Origin: Ferrovibrio sp. | Lineage (GTDB): Bacteria > Pseudomonadota > Alphaproteobacteria > Ferrovibrionales > Ferrovibrionaceae | NCBI RefSeq assembly: GCF_002796975.1 | Contig: NZ_PEKV01000009.1 | Location: 15,356-59,728 of the forward strand | Direction: 5' to 3' | Length of the DNA: 44,373 bases | Part shown: one piece after another, positions 27,323-36,964 of the stretch | How the letters are laid out: every line of letters starts with the position of its first letter | Numbering within the stretch: the first letter of the stretch is position 1 | Translations under genes and position numbers: made by a program | Notes under the pieces: model-generated | The model's input: the letters and a program-made list of their open reading frames with translations, nothing else | Told to the model about the DNA's origin: nothing | Database searches by the model: none

Positions 27323-28479
27323 GCAGCACAGCCGAGAATCCGATCCTGCTCGCCGCTGGCGGCACCGGCGGTCATGTGTTTCCGGCCGAGGCACTGGCAG
27401 CCGAACTGCTGCGCCGCGGCCATCGCGTCGGCCTCGTCACCGACACGCGTGGCAAGGGGTTCGGCCAGAACTTGCCGGAGCTGCCGCTGTATCGCATTCC
27501 TGCCGGCACGCCGAGCGACCGTTCGCTGCCGGGTAAGATCATGAGCCTGTTCGAGATCGGCCATGGCGTGATCTCGGCGCTGACTTTGCTTGGCCTGACC
27601 AAGCCCGTCGCCGTCGTCGGCTTCGGTGGCTATCCGGCGCTGCCGCTGCTGCTGGCCGCCCGTCTGCGCAAGATTCCTATCCTGGTGCATGAACAGAATG
27701 CCGTGCTCGGTCGCGTCAATCGCCTCGTCGCGCGCTTTGCCGCTCGTATCGCCACGTCTTTCCCGGCCACGCATTTCTTGCCCGAAGAGGCCGTTGTCAC
27801 CGTCACCGGCAATCCGGTGCGCCCGGCGATCCTTGCTGCCGCCGATGTGCCCTATACCGCGCCGGACCAGACGCTGCGCCTGCTGGTGATGGGCGGCAGC
27901 CAGGGCGCGCGCGTATTATCCGACTCTGTGCCTGCCGCACTGGCCAGCCTGCCGGTTGAGACGAAGAAGCGCCTGCGCATCGTGCAGCAGTGCCGGGCCG
28001 AAGACCTGGAGCGCGTGCACGCCACCTATGCAGCGGCCGGCATCCAGGCGGAGACCGCCACCTTCTTCAACGACGTGGCGCAGCGGCTGGCCGTTGCGCA
28101 TCTGGTGGTCAGCCGCTCCGGCGCTAGCAGTACTGCCGAAATCGCGGTGATCGGCCGGCCCAGCCTGCTGGTGCCTTATGCCCATGCGATGGACGACCAT
28201 CAGACCGCCAATGCCCAGGCGCTCGCCCATGCCGGCGGTGCGGAAGTGATCGCGCAGGACAAGTTCACGCCCGAGCGTGTCGCAGCAGCTTTCAACGACC
28301 TGTTGGCCGATCCGGCGCAGCTGGCTGACATGGCCGCCCATGCGCGCAGTGTCGGCCGGCCGCTGGCGGCTCAGGCGCTGGCCGATCTGGTCGAACGCGT
28401 GGCCACCGAATATCGCCGTGCTGCCGCGACTGCGCAGCCGGCATCCCGGGATCATTCAGTCAAGAGGACCGCAGCGTGA
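27319..28479 (+). CDS. murG: MurG, lipid II-forming GlcNAc transferase (386 aa)
   Basis: Peripheral inner-membrane GT28 enzyme that adds GlcNAc to lipid I. The loop GGTGGH is at residues 14-19, [13 protein letters not shown] is near 119, [12 protein letters not shown] near 195, and the C-domain has [11 protein letters not shown] near 264 and [14 protein letters not shown] near 285. Overlaps ftsW by ATGA and the murC GTG start by GTGA. Confidence 0.95.
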   Translation: MSSTAENPILLAAGGTGGHVFPAEALAAELLRRGHRVGLVTDTRGKGFGQNLPELPLYRIPAGTPSDRSLPGKIMSLFEIGHGVISALTLLGLTKPVAVVGFGGYPALPLLLAARLRKIPILVHEQNAVLGRVNRLVARFAARIATSFPATHFLPEEAVVTVTGNPVRPAILAAADVPYTAPDQTLRLLVMGGSQGARVLSDSVPAALASLPVETKKRLRIVQQCRAEDLERVHATYAAAGIQAETATFFNDVAQRLAVAHLVVSRSGASSTAEIAVIGRPSLLVPYAHAMDDHQTANAQALAHAGGAEVIAQDKFTPERVAAAFNDLLADPAQLADMAAHARSVGRPLAAQALADLVERVATEYRRAAATAQPASRDHSVKRTAA

Positions 28480-29909
28480 GGGCTTTACCGCTCGATATCG
28501 GCATCATCCATTTCGTGGGGATCGGCGGCATCGGCATGTCCGGGATCGCTGAGGTGATGCACAATCTCGGCTATCAGGTGCAGGGTTCCGACCTCAGCGC
28601 CAATTATAACGTCAAGCGGCTGCGCGATCTCGGCATCAAGGTCTTCGAGGGCCATCGCGAGGAGAATGTCGCCGCCGCCGAAGTGCTTGTGGTCTCGACT
28701 GCCGTAAAGGCGGACAACCCGGAAGTGAAGACGGCCCGCGCGCGCCTGATCCCGGTGGTGCGCCGCGCCGAAATGTTGGGTGAACTGATGCGCCTGAAAT
28801 GGGCCATCGCGATTGCCGGCACCCATGGCAAGACCACGACCACCTCGCTGGTTGCCGCTTTGCTCGAAGCCGCCGGCATGGACCCGACCGTGATCAACGG
28901 CGGCATCATCAATGCTTATGGCACCAATGCGCGCCTCGGTGCAGGCGAATGGATGGTGGTGGAAGCCGACGAGAGCGACGGCACCTTCCTCAAGCTGCCG
29001 GCGACGATCGCCGTGGTCACCAATATCGACCCGGAGCATCTCGACCATTACGGCACCTTCGACAAGGTGCGCGACGGCTTCAAGCAATTCGTCGAGAGCA
29101 TTCCCTTCTATGGTTTCGCCACGCTCTGCATCGACCATCCCGAAGTGCAGGCGATGATCGGCCGCATCACGGACCGCCGCGTCATCACTTATGGCTTCTC
29201 GCCGCAGGCCGATGTGCGGGCCGTGAACGTGACCTTCAACAATCGCGGCGCACTTTACGACGTGCAGATCACCGACCGTACGCGCGGCACGACGGATACG
29301 ATCGGCGGCATCCATCTGCCGATGTTCGGCCGTCATAACGTTCAGAATTCTCTCGTCGTGGCTGCCATCGCCAAGGAGATGGGCTTCAGTGGCGATGTGG
29401 TGAAGAAGGCGCTCGGCGGTTTCGGCGGCGTGAAGCGCCGCTTCACCATCACCGGCGAGGCTGCTGGCATTACTGTGGTCGACGATTACGGCCATCACCC
29501 GGTGGAAATTTCCGCCGTGTTGTCGGCCGCCCGCCTTGCATTGGGAGACCGCCCGGAAGCCAAGGTGATCGCCGTGGTGCAGCCGCATCGTTATACGCGC
29601 CTGCGTGACCTGTTCGAGGATTTCTGCTCCTGCTTCAACGATGCCGACACAGTAATTGTCACCGATGTGTATGCTGCCGGCGAAGCGCCGATCGAGGGCG
29701 TCAGCCGTGACGCGCTGATCGAAGGCCTGCGTAATCGCGGCCATCGCCGTGTGCTGGCATTGCAGTCGCCCGAGCAGTTGGCCGAACTGGCCAAGCAGGA
29801 AGCCTCCGCCGGCGATCTCGTCGTCTGCCTCGGCGCGGGCAATATCACCACCTGGGCCAATGCGCTGCCCGGCGAGCTGCAGGCCCTTTACGACAAGGGG
29901 GCGGCATGA
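28476..29909 (+). CDS. murC: MurC, UDP-MurNAc:L-alanine ligase (477 aa)
   Basis: Adds L-alanine to UDP-MurNAc, the first Mur ligase step. The N-terminal Rossmann loop [12 protein letters not shown] is near 15-26, the ATP loop GTHGKTTTT at 115-123, EADESDGTF near 165-173, and the C-domain has [10 protein letters not shown] near 332. The start is GTG at 28476, overlapping the murG stop. Overlaps murB by ATGA. Confidence 0.95.
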   Translation: MRALPLDIGIIHFVGIGGIGMSGIAEVMHNLGYQVQGSDLSANYNVKRLRDLGIKVFEGHREENVAAAEVLVVSTAVKADNPEVKTARARLIPVVRRAEMLGELMRLKWAIAIAGTHGKTTTTSLVAALLEAAGMDPTVINGGIINAYGTNARLGAGEWMVVEADESDGTFLKLPATIAVVTNIDPEHLDHYGTFDKVRDGFKQFVESIPFYGFATLCIDHPEVQAMIGRITDRRVITYGFSPQADVRAVNVTFNNRGALYDVQITDRTRGTTDTIGGIHLPMFGRHNVQNSLVVAAIAKEMGFSGDVVKKALGGFGGVKRRFTITGEAAGITVVDDYGHHPVEISAVLSAARLALGDRPEAKVIAVVQPHRYTRLRDLFEDFCSCFNDADTVIVTDVYAAGEAPIEGVSRDALIEGLRNRGHRRVLALQSPEQLAELAKQEASAGDLVVCLGAGNITTWANALPGELQALYDKGAA

Positions 29910-30835
29910 TGGCCGCAGAGCTGGTCCGGCAGGACGGTCTGATCGCGCGGCTGCCCGCCGTGCGCGGTCGGCTGTCGGCCGCTGCCGGCCTGGCCGAGAT
30001 CACCTGGTTCCGCGTCGGCGGTCCGGCGGAGGCGATGTTCCGCCCGGCCGACCGCGACGACCTGGTTGCCTTCCTGAAGAATAAGCCGCGTGACGTGAAG
30101 GTCACGGTGTTGGGTGTCGGTTCCAACACGCTGGTGCGCGATGGCGGCATCGACGGCGTGGTGCTGCGGCTTGGCCGCGGCTTTGTCGAGATCGAAGCTG
30201 AAGATGACGAGATCATTGCCGGCGCCGGCGCGCTGGATGTGAATGTGGCGCAGACCGCGCAGATGCACGGCATCGCCGGCTTGGAATTCCTGCGTGGCAT
30301 TCCCGGCACGGTTGGCGGCGGGTTGCGCATGAATGCCGGCGCTTACGGCACCGAATTCAAGGATGTGCTGCTCTGGGCCGAAGCGCTGGACGGGCAGGGT
30401 AATCTGCATCGGCTCACGCCGGCCGAGATGAAATTCGGCTATCGCCATTGTGGTGTGCCGGAAGACTGGGTTTTCCTCGGCTGCCGCCTGAAGGGCCGTG
30501 CTGGCGACAAGGCTGAGATCCAGAAGCGCATGGACGAGATCCAGGCCGCTCGCGAAGGCAGCCAGCCGATCCGCTCGCGCACCGGTGGCAGCACCTTCGC
30601 CAATCCGGAAGGTCACAAGGCCTGGCAGTTGATCGACGCGGCCGGTTGCCGCGGCCTGATCCTCGGCGACGCGCAGGTGTCCGAACAGCATTGCAACTTC
30701 CTGATCAACCGCGGCAGCGCCACGGCGGCCGATCTCGAGACACTGGGCGAAACCGTACGCGAGCGCGTCAAGGCGCAGAGCGGCGTCGAGCTGCGCTGGG
30801 AAATCAAACGCATCGGCAAGGGGATTGGCGCATGA
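29906..30835 (+). CDS. murB: MurB, UDP-GlcNAc-enolpyruvate reductase (309 aa)
   Basis: FAD enzyme that reduces UDP-GlcNAc-enolpyruvate to UDP-MurNAc. FAD-binding segments [10 protein letters not shown] and [13 protein letters not shown] are near 33-42 and 70-82; [18 protein letters not shown] is near 130-150; the catalytic serine lies in [10 protein letters not shown] and the catalytic Glu in [10 protein letters not shown] near the end. It is the shorter type II form. Two adjacent ATGs exist (29906 and 29909); the first gives the ATGA overlap with murC. MurA, the preceding enzyme, is not in this window. Confidence 0.95.
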   Translation: MMAAELVRQDGLIARLPAVRGRLSAAAGLAEITWFRVGGPAEAMFRPADRDDLVAFLKNKPRDVKVTVLGVGSNTLVRDGGIDGVVLRLGRGFVEIEAEDDEIIAGAGALDVNVAQTAQMHGIAGLEFLRGIPGTVGGGLRMNAGAYGTEFKDVLLWAEALDGQGNLHRLTPAEMKFGYRHCGVPEDWVFLGCRLKGRAGDKAEIQKRMDEIQAAREGSQPIRSRTGGSTFANPEGHKAWQLIDAAGCRGLILGDAQVSEQHCNFLINRGSATAADLETLGETVRERVKAQSGVELRWEIKRIGKGIGA

Positions 30836-31743
30836 AAAACCATGTGGCGGTCCTGATGGGCGGCTGGTCGTCGGAGCGCGAAGTGTCGCTCACGTCGGGT
30901 CGCGCTGTATCCAAGGCGCTGAAGGAAGAAGGTTTCAAGGTCAGCGAGATTGATGTCGACCGCGACCTCGCCACCAAACTGGCCGTCGTGAAGCCCGATG
31001 TGGCCTTCAACGCGCTGCATGGCCCCTTCGGCGAGGACGGCACGGTGCAGGGTCTGCTCGAACTGCTCGCCATTCCCTATACGCATTCGGGCGTGCTGGC
31101 CTCGGCGCTGGCGATGAACAAACCGATGGCGAAGGATGTCTGGCGCAATCACGGCCTGCCCATGGCCAATGGCCAGGTGGTGCACCGTTCGGCCTTCCAC
31201 GCCGGCCCGGTGATGCCGTTCCCCTATGTGATCAAGCCACTCAACGAAGGTTCTTCCGTGGGCGTGCATATCGTCTTCAACGGCGACAACTATCAGCCGC
31301 AGGACGATGCCAGCTGGCATTTCGGCGAGTATGTGCTGGTCGAGCAGTATATCCCCGGCCGCGAAATCCAGATCGCGGTGCTGGGCGACCGTGTGCTGGG
31401 CGCCATCGAGATCAAGGCGCATGGCCGTTTCTACGATTACGAGGCGAAATACACCGACGGCAAGGCCACGCATCTGATGCCGGCACCGCTGCCGCAGGCC
31501 GTTTACGACGACATCTGCGCCCAGGCGCTTAAGGCGCATCAGACGCTCGGCTGCCGCGGCGTCACGCGCTCCGACTGGCGCTACGACGATACCGGCGGCA
31601 GCGGAAAATTCTACCTGCTCGAGATCAACACCCAGCCGGGCATGACGCCGCTGTCGCTGGTGCCGGAAATCGCCGCGCACCAGGGCCTCTCGTTCGGCCA
31701 GCTGGTGCGCTGGATGGTGGAGGACGCCTCATGCGATCGCTAG
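30832..31743 (+). CDS. ddl: Ddl, D-alanine:D-alanine ligase (303 aa)
   Basis: ATP-grasp ligase that makes D-Ala-D-Ala for MurF. Motifs: VLMGGWSSEREVSLTSG near the start (normally GGxSxEREVSL), LHGPFGEDGTVQG near 62, the ATP-grasp P-loop NEGSSVGVH near 137, and EINTQPGMTPLSL near 265. I start at the ATG at 30832, which overlaps murB by ATGA; the longer frame shadows murB. Its end overlaps ftsQ by 13 bases. Confidence 0.95.
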   Translation: MKNHVAVLMGGWSSEREVSLTSGRAVSKALKEEGFKVSEIDVDRDLATKLAVVKPDVAFNALHGPFGEDGTVQGLLELLAIPYTHSGVLASALAMNKPMAKDVWRNHGLPMANGQVVHRSAFHAGPVMPFPYVIKPLNEGSSVGVHIVFNGDNYQPQDDASWHFGEYVLVEQYIPGREIQIAVLGDRVLGAIEIKAHGRFYDYEAKYTDGKATHLMPAPLPQAVYDDICAQALKAHQTLGCRGVTRSDWRYDDTGGSGKFYLLEINTQPGMTPLSLVPEIAAHQGLSFGQLVRWMVEDASCDR

Positions 31744-32657
31744 TCGTTCTGCCGGATGACCGCCCCTGCGCACCCTGCGCGCCCACGTTGCCGCCGGCAC
31801 GCCCGAAGGGCTATTGCCGTCCGCTGCCGCCGGCGCGCAAGCGTCCGAAGTCGGTGCTGTGGCGCCGCGTCAGACAGACGGTCGCCGTGCTGCTGGTTGC
31901 CACGCTCACCGGCGGCGGCGCGTATGTGTGGCTCAGGACCGATCTGCCGGCGCAGGTGCGGCTGGCGGCACAGGACATGATCGGCGATGCCGGCGCCACC
32001 GTGGATATGCGGCTGGGCGAAGTGAATGTGCAGGGCCGTGTGCATGCACCGCTGGAAGCGCTGGCCGATGCGGTTGGCGTCGAGCGTGGCGATCCGATCC
32101 TGTCGCTCGATCTTGATGGTATCCGCCACCGCGTGGAATCGATCGGCTGGGTCAAGCAGGCGACGATCTGGCGCCAGCTGCCCGACACGCTGCATATCGA
32201 GATCGTCGAGCGCGAGGCTTTCGCGCGCTGGCAGATTGGCGGTCGGGTCTACCTGATCGATGCCGAAGGCAAGGTGCTGGAAGAAGGCGACCGCGCCGAC
32301 TTCCACAACCTGTTCCTGCTGGTGGGTGAGGGCGCGTCCGACAAGGCGCATGACCTGCTGGACATGCTGCAGACCGAACCTGTTCTCGCATCACGCGTGG
32401 TCAATGCGATCCGCGTGCGCAATCGCCGCTGGGACGTCGAATTCGACAACGGCATTGTCGCGCGTCTGCCCGAAGAAGGTGCTGCGGCGGCATGGCATCG
32501 ACTGATCGAACTGGAGCGCAGCTATGGCCTGCTGCGCCGCGACATCAAGGTGGTCGACCTGCGGCTGGACGACCGGCTGATCGTGCAGCTGAACCCGGAC
32601 GCCGAACCGCCGCCGCCGACCACCAATACGCCGCGCAAGGCGGGGAAACGGACATGA
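31731..32657 (+). CDS. ftsQ: FtsQ, divisome POTRA protein (308 aa)
   Basis: Bitopic division protein linking FtsL/FtsB with FtsA/FtsZ. A long basic, Pro- and Cys-rich cytoplasmic tail (residues 1-45) is followed by a membrane helix at about 46-65 (VAVLLVATLTGGGAYVWL), a POTRA domain at about 100-170 (ISLDL-type start, IGWVKQATIWRQLPDTL, IVEREAFARW), and the FtsQ beta domain. The start at 31731 is inside the end of ddl. Its stop overlaps the ATG of a 10-codon open frame that leads to ftsA. Confidence 0.92.
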   Translation: MRSLVVLPDDRPCAPCAPTLPPARPKGYCRPLPPARKRPKSVLWRRVRQTVAVLLVATLTGGGAYVWLRTDLPAQVRLAAQDMIGDAGATVDMRLGEVNVQGRVHAPLEALADAVGVERGDPILSLDLDGIRHRVESIGWVKQATIWRQLPDTLHIEIVEREAFARWQIGGRVYLIDAEGKVLEEGDRADFHNLFLLVGEGASDKAHDLLDMLQTEPVLASRVVNAIRVRNRRWDVEFDNGIVARLPEEGAAAAWHRLIELERSYGLLRRDIKVVDLRLDDRLIVQLNPDAEPPPPTTNTPRKAGKRT

Positions 32658-32686
32658 ACATGAGCATTGCTCGCAGGGGGAACTAG
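32654..32686 (+). CDS. 10-codon mini-cistron between ftsQ and ftsA
   Basis: ATG at 32654 overlaps the ftsQ stop by ATGA, the same style as the rest of the operon, and the frame encodes MNMSIARRGN before TAG at 32684-32686. It ends 2 nt before the ftsA ATG and contains the ftsA Shine-Dalgarno sequence (CAGGGGGA, about 32674-32681). It may pass ribosomes from ftsQ to ftsA. A functional peptide is not claimed. The frame differs from ftsA. Confidence 0.4.
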   Translation: MNMSIARRGN

Positions 32687-32688
32687 AC

Positions 32689-33930
32689 ATGGCTGTCTCG
32701 CGCAACGGACTGATTGCCGCCCTGGATGTCGGCTCGTCCAAGGTCTGCTGCTTCATCGCCCGCAGCGACGGCGGCACGCTCCGCGTCATCGGTATCGGCC
32801 ACCAGCTGTCGCGCGGGCTGCGCAACGGCAACGTGATCGACATGGATGCCGCCGAACAGTCGATCCGTGCGGCTGTCGAAACCGCCGAGCGCATGTGCGG
32901 CGAAACCATCCGCGACGTCTTCGTCAGCGTGAATGCCGGCAATCCGCAGTCGCACAGCGTCGGTGTCGAAGTCGCCATCGACGGCCACGAGGTCACCGAG
33001 CATGACGTCGCGCTGGTGCTCGACCAGGGCCGCCGACACGAACATCCGGGCGACCGCGAGATCGTGCATTCGATCCCGGTCGGCTACACCATCGACGGCT
33101 CGCGCGGCATCAAGGATCCGCGCGGCATGGCCTGCGAACGTCTCGGCGTGAACATGCATGTGATCACCGCCGGCTCGGGCCCGCTGCGCAATCTCGCCAC
33201 CTGTGTGGCGCGCGGCCACCTGCGCATCGCCGGGCGGATCGTCTCGCCCTTCGCTGCTGGCCTGGCCTGTCTGGTCGAGGACGAGATGGATCTCGGCGTC
33301 ACCCTGCTGGATATGGGCGGCGGCACGACAAGCCTGGCCGTGTTCTATGATGGCCAGCTGGTCCACGTGGATGTCGTGCCGCTGGGCGGCCACCATGTCA
33401 CCAACGACATCGCCCGCGGGCTTTCGACTCCGCTGGCCCATGCCGAGCGGCTCAAGACGCTGTATGGCACCGTGCTGCCGTCGCCGTCGGACGATACCGA
33501 GACGATCGACGTCCCCCAGGTGGGCGAGACCGACGATCATGCCCATAACCAGGTGCCGCGCTCGATTCTGACCGGCATCATCAAACCCCGACTCGAGGAA
33601 ACCCTCGAGCAGGTGCGCGAGCGACTCGCGCAATCCGGATTCGAGAAGCTGGCTGGCCGCCGTGTGGTGCTAACCGGTGGCGCCAGCCAACTGCAGGGCG
33701 TGCGCGAACTCGCCGCCCGCATTCTCGACAAGCAAGTGCGCCTGGGCCGTCCGATTCGTGTCGGCGGCCTGGCAGAGGCAACTGGCGGTCCGGCCTTCTC
33801 GGCCTGCGCCGGATTGCTCTCATACGCTCAACAGCAGGCGGCCGAGCGCATGATCCGTCTGCCCGAACCAGAGCCCGCACCCAACGGCACGATCTCACGA
33901 ATCGGCCGCTGGCTGCGGACCAACTTCTGA
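32689..33930 (+). CDS. ftsA: FtsA, actin-like membrane tether of FtsZ (413 aa)
   Basis: Actin/Hsp70-fold ATPase that anchors FtsZ to the membrane. Phosphate-1 motif ALDVGSSKVCCFIA near residues 10-23, the 1C domain (about 85-165), phosphate-2 LLDMGGGTTSLAVF near 206-219, and the adenosine motif VVLTGGASQLQGV near 326-338. The C-terminal amphipathic helix is ISRIGRWLRTNF, the usual membrane-targeting end. GGGGGA lies just upstream, inside a mini-cistron. It is followed by a terminator-like hairpin before ftsZ. Confidence 0.95.
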   Translation: MAVSRNGLIAALDVGSSKVCCFIARSDGGTLRVIGIGHQLSRGLRNGNVIDMDAAEQSIRAAVETAERMCGETIRDVFVSVNAGNPQSHSVGVEVAIDGHEVTEHDVALVLDQGRRHEHPGDREIVHSIPVGYTIDGSRGIKDPRGMACERLGVNMHVITAGSGPLRNLATCVARGHLRIAGRIVSPFAAGLACLVEDEMDLGVTLLDMGGGTTSLAVFYDGQLVHVDVVPLGGHHVTNDIARGLSTPLAHAERLKTLYGTVLPSPSDDTETIDVPQVGETDDHAHNQVPRSILTGIIKPRLEETLEQVRERLAQSGFEKLAGRRVVLTGGASQLQGVRELAARILDKQVRLGRPIRVGGLAEATGGPAFSACAGLLSYAQQQAAERMIRLPEPEPAPNGTISRIGRWLRTNF

Positions 33931-33989
33931 TCGCGTGGTGAAGACAATGGAGACCGTTCAAAAAATCACCAGCAACCACGCGATTTTTT
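33931..33989 (+). terminator. terminator-like hairpin between ftsA and ftsZ
   Basis: TCGCGTGGT (33931-33939), directly after the ftsA stop codon, pairs perfectly with ACCACGCGA (33975-33983), and TTTTTT follows (33984-33989). The loop is long (35 nt). A competing pairing GGTGA/TCACC (33937-33941 / 33966-33970) exists. The T tract suggests that part of the dcw transcript ends here, or is attenuated, before ftsZ. Confidence 0.55.
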
Positions 33990-34019
33990 CAATGTCGCTT
34001 GCATCACGCAGCGACATTG
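33990..34019 (+). promoter_or_regulatory. perfect 10-bp-arm palindrome upstream of ftsZ
   Basis: CAATGTCGCT (33990-33999), 10 nt, AGCGACATTG (34010-34019). It begins right after the T tract of the preceding hairpin and ends about 20 nt before the ftsZ Shine-Dalgarno sequence. It could be an operator, an mRNA-stabilising stem or a processing site. I see no convincing -10/-35 pair here. Confidence 0.5.
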
Positions 34020-34050
34020 GTCAAAGCAACATGTAACCCTGGAGGAGAAC

Positions 34051-35820
34051 ATGGGTATCAATTTAAGCATGCCGACCACGCGGGAACTGAAGCCTCGCAT
34101 CGTCGTCTTCGGCGTCGGTGGCGCCGGCGGCAATGCCGTCAACAACATGATTGCGGCTCAGCTTGAAGGCGTGGAGTTCGTTGCGGCGAATACCGACGCC
34201 CAGTCGCTGAACATGTCGCTTACCGAGCGGCGTATCCAGCTGGGCACTGCCCTGACCCAGGGCCTGGGCTGCGGTGCCCGGCCGGAAGTCGGCCGCGGCT
34301 CGGCGGAAGAATCGATCGACCAGATCATTGAGCACATGCAGGGCAGCCATATGGCCTTTGTGGCGGCTGGCATGGGCGGCGGCACCGGCACTGGTGCGGC
34401 CCCCGTGATCGCCCGCGCCGCCAAGGAAATGGGCATCCTGACCGTGGGTGTCGTGACCAAGCCCTTCTCGTTCGAGGGCAGCCAGCGCATGAAGCTGGCC
34501 GAGGCCGGCATCCGCGAACTGCAGCAGTATGTCGATACCCTGATCATCATCCCGAACCAGAACCTGTTCCGGGTGGCCAACGAAAAGACCACCTTTGCCG
34601 ATGCCTTCAAGATGGCGGACAACGTTCTGCAGTCGGGCGTGCGCGGGATCACCGACCTGATGGTGATGCCGGGTCTGATCAACCTCGACTTCGCCGACGT
34701 CCGTTCGGTGATGAGCGAGATGGGCAAGGCCATGATGGGTACCGGCGAGGCCGAGGGCGATCATCGCGCCATCGAGGCCGCCGAGCGCGCCATCGCCAAC
34801 CCGCTGCTGGACGATATCTCGATGAAGGGCGCCCGCGGCGTGCTCATCAACATCACCGGCGGCCCGGATCTGACGCTGTTCGAGGTTGACGAAGCCGCCA
34901 ACCGTATCCGCGAGGAAGTCGATCCGGAAGCCAACATCATCGTCGGTTCGACGCTGGACGCGCATATGGAAGGCCGCATGCGGGTTTCCGTCGTCGCCAC
35001 CGGCATCGATGCTGCCGCCCAGCAGGCCGGTCAGCCGCAGCAGGCGTCGCCGGCGCTGCGTCTGGTCACACCGCCGCAGGCCAAGCCGGTCAACTTCGGT
35101 GCCATGCCGCGTCCAGGTCAGTCTTTGGCTGCTCCCGTTGCAGCTCCTGCCATGCAGGCCGCGCCTGCCATGGCGCAGCCCGTCGTTGCACAGACCATCG
35201 TGGCTACGGCCCCGATGACGGCGGGAGCCACAGCGCTCGCGATGCCGGACCCGGTTGCGATTATCCCGGAACCGGCAATGGAACTGCCGGCACCCGCCGC
35301 CCTGCCGGAAAGCGCAATGATTGCGCCGGACATGCCGCTTGCGGCTGATCCGGCGGCCTTCGTCGCCGCCGCTCCGGTAGCTGACGCAGCCGCACCGCGT
35401 CCCTTCGCGGCGCAGCTGGCCGAAGCCCAGGCAGTGCAGGCGGCCTTCATGCCGCCGGCAGCCCAGGCGATGCCGGCACCGGTTCAGGCACCCGCAGCGA
35501 TGCGTCAGCCGGATCCGTTCGCGGAAGCCGACATGGTCAACAAGCCGGCCGAGCCGAAGAAGAAGGCCAGCCTGTTCGACCGCATCACCGGCGTTGCCCG
35601 CCGCACCGAGGTCGAGCCAGCCCCGATGCTGCGCCAGGCCGAGCCGCAGTTCACCCGCCAGCCGGCTGCGCCGGTGGCCGCGCCTGTCGCGACCGTGCGG
35701 GTCGAGCCGCCGCGCCAGGCCGATCTCGGCCTGACCGCCACTGCGGAACGGACCACCCCGACCCGGCCGCAGGACGATCTGCTGGACATTCCGGCCTTCC
35801 TGCGCCGGCAGGCGAACTGA
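34051..35820 (+). CDS. ftsZ: FtsZ, tubulin-like division GTPase with long linker (589 aa)
   Basis: Forms the Z ring. The GTP-binding tubulin signature [10 protein letters not shown] is at residues 109-118 and the T7 loop NLDFAD at 211-216. The GTPase core ends near residue 320. It is followed by an unusually long linker (about 320-575), very rich in Ala, Pro and Met, and then the conserved C-terminal peptide [11 protein letters not shown] that binds FtsA and other partners. The ATG at 34051 has GGAGGAG just upstream. Hairpins on both sides suggest its own transcript. Length is like other alphaproteobacterial FtsZ proteins with long linkers. Confidence 0.97.
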   Translation: MGINLSMPTTRELKPRIVVFGVGGAGGNAVNNMIAAQLEGVEFVAANTDAQSLNMSLTERRIQLGTALTQGLGCGARPEVGRGSAEESIDQIIEHMQGSHMAFVAAGMGGGTGTGAAPVIARAAKEMGILTVGVVTKPFSFEGSQRMKLAEAGIRELQQYVDTLIIIPNQNLFRVANEKTTFADAFKMADNVLQSGVRGITDLMVMPGLINLDFADVRSVMSEMGKAMMGTGEAEGDHRAIEAAERAIANPLLDDISMKGARGVLINITGGPDLTLFEVDEAANRIREEVDPEANIIVGSTLDAHMEGRMRVSVVATGIDAAAQQAGQPQQASPALRLVTPPQAKPVNFGAMPRPGQSLAAPVAAPAMQAAPAMAQPVVAQTIVATAPMTAGATALAMPDPVAIIPEPAMELPAPAALPESAMIAPDMPLAADPAAFVAAAPVADAAAPRPFAAQLAEAQAVQAAFMPPAAQAMPAPVQAPAAMRQPDPFAEADMVNKPAEPKKKASLFDRITGVARRTEVEPAPMLRQAEPQFTRQPAAPVAAPVATVRVEPPRQADLGLTATAERTTPTRPQDDLLDIPAFLRRQAN

Positions 35821-35831
35821 GGATCGAAAAT

Positions 35832-35868
35832 CGCCGCTAAGTATAGGATTTTATTAATAAAAGCGGCG
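35832..35868 (+). promoter_or_regulatory. CGCCGCT/AGCGGCG hairpin with AT palindrome after ftsZ
   Basis: CGCCGCT (35832-35838) pairs with AGCGGCG (35862-35868). Between them lies the perfect 14-bp palindrome TTTTATTAATAAAA (35849-35862), very AT-rich for this genome. It could be an operator or an upstream promoter element for lpxC. Function unknown. Confidence 0.4.
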
Positions 35869-35901
35869 TTACAACTGGTAACATAGAGTGATTTGTTGAA
35901 G

Positions 35902-35939
35902 CCGGGAGTGGTTGATAAAACCATTCCCGGTTTTCTTTT
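35902..35939 (+). terminator. intrinsic terminator between ftsZ and lpxC
   Basis: CCGGGAGTGG (35902-35911) pairs with CCATTCCCGG (35921-35930) over 10 bp with one G-U, followed by TTTTCTTTT (35931-35939). A clear intrinsic terminator. It lies only 47 nt before the lpxC start, so lpxC needs readthrough or a promoter inside the short remaining gap. Confidence 0.8.
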
Positions 35940-35940
35940 G

Positions 35941-35962
35941 CGCGAATTCCGTCCGATTCGCG
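35941..35962 (+). promoter_or_regulatory. leader hairpin just upstream of the lpxC ribosome-binding site
   Basis: CGCGAAT (35941-35947), TCCGTCCG, ATTCGCG (35956-35962). It starts 2 nt after the T tract of the terminator and ends 9 nt before AAGGAG (35972-35977). It may affect lpxC translation or be an operator. Confidence 0.4.
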
Positions 35963-35985
35963 ATCCAGTTCAAGGAGTTCACCCA

Positions 35986-36942
35986 GTGCTCAACGCCGGC
36001 AAGATCGCCCAGAAGACGCTGAAGAACCGCATCAAGTGCTCGGGCATCGGCCTGCACAGCGGTGCGAAGGTCACGCTGGTGCTGAATCCGGCTGCCCCGG
36101 ATACCGGCGTGGTGTTTCGTCGCGTCGATCTACCGGGCCGTCCGCTGGTGAGCGCCCGCTACGACCAGGTCACCGATCTGCGCATGTGCACGACGGTCGC
36201 GGCCGGCGAGGGTATCGCGATCGGCACCGTCGAGCATCTGATGGCTGCGTTGTCCGGCCTGGGCATCGACAACGTTCTGATCGACATCGACGGCCCGGAA
36301 GTGCCGGTGATGGATGGTTCGTCTGCACCCTTCGTTTTCCTGATCGAATGCGCCGATGCCATCGAGCAGGTCGCGCCGCGCAAGTATCTCAAGGTGCTTA
36401 AAGCCATCGAAGTCAGCGAGGGCAATGCCACCGCCGCGCTGCTGCCGGCCGATGGTTTCACCATCGATTTCGAAATCGAATTCGCCAACAAGATGATCGG
36501 CCGCCAGAGCGCCGAGTTCCAGCTGGAGCCGGGCCGCTTCAAGGCCGATATCGCGCGTGCGCGCACCTTCGGTTTCGTGCAGGAAGTCGAACAGCTGCGC
36601 GCCATGGGCCTTGCCCGCGGCGGTTCGCTGGAGAATGCCGTTGTGCTGGGTCATGACCGCATCCTGAACGACGACGGCCTGCGCTATGACGACGAATTCG
36701 TGCGCCACAAGATCCTCGACGCGCTGGGCGATCTCTATCTGGCCGGTGCCCCGCTGATCGGCCGCTATATCGGCCGCCGCTCGGGCCATGCCGTCAACAA
36801 CAAGCTGCTCAAGGCGCTGTTCGCCGACCAGAGTGCCTATGCCTGGACCACGCATGCCAAGGTTCGTGACACGGCCTGGATCATGCCGGTGGCGGAAGCT
36901 GGCGGTCGCCAGCGCCAGGTTGCCGCCGAAGCCGCGCTGTAA
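35986..36942 (+). CDS. lpxC: LpxC, UDP-3-O-acyl-GlcNAc deacetylase (318 aa)
   Basis: Zinc enzyme for the committed step of lipid A synthesis. I choose the GTG at 35986 because AAGGAG (35972-35977) lies 8 nt upstream and the protein then starts as expected ([26 protein letters not shown]); the open frame upstream runs through a terminator. The zinc and catalytic motifs are present: EHLMAAL near 79-85, GHDRILN near 221, and [14 protein letters not shown] near 238-251. Paired with FtsZ it closes the dcw cluster and draws on the UDP-GlcNAc pool that peptidoglycan also uses. Regulation may be at the terminator and leader upstream. Confidence 0.95.
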   Translation: MLNAGKIAQKTLKNRIKCSGIGLHSGAKVTLVLNPAAPDTGVVFRRVDLPGRPLVSARYDQVTDLRMCTTVAAGEGIAIGTVEHLMAALSGLGIDNVLIDIDGPEVPVMDGSSAPFVFLIECADAIEQVAPRKYLKVLKAIEVSEGNATAALLPADGFTIDFEIEFANKMIGRQSAEFQLEPGRFKADIARARTFGFVQEVEQLRAMGLARGGSLENAVVLGHDRILNDDGLRYDDEFVRHKILDALGDLYLAGAPLIGRYIGRRSGHAVNNKLLKALFADQSAYAWTTHAKVRDTAWIMPVAEAGGRQRQVAAEAAL

Positions 36943-36964
36943 TCGACGCTCCATACCGGATTGC

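Noticed and set aside
35893..35985. extended N-terminus of LpxC starting at 35893
   Set aside because: It would translate through an intrinsic terminator; the GTG at 35986 has a good ribosome-binding site and fits family length.
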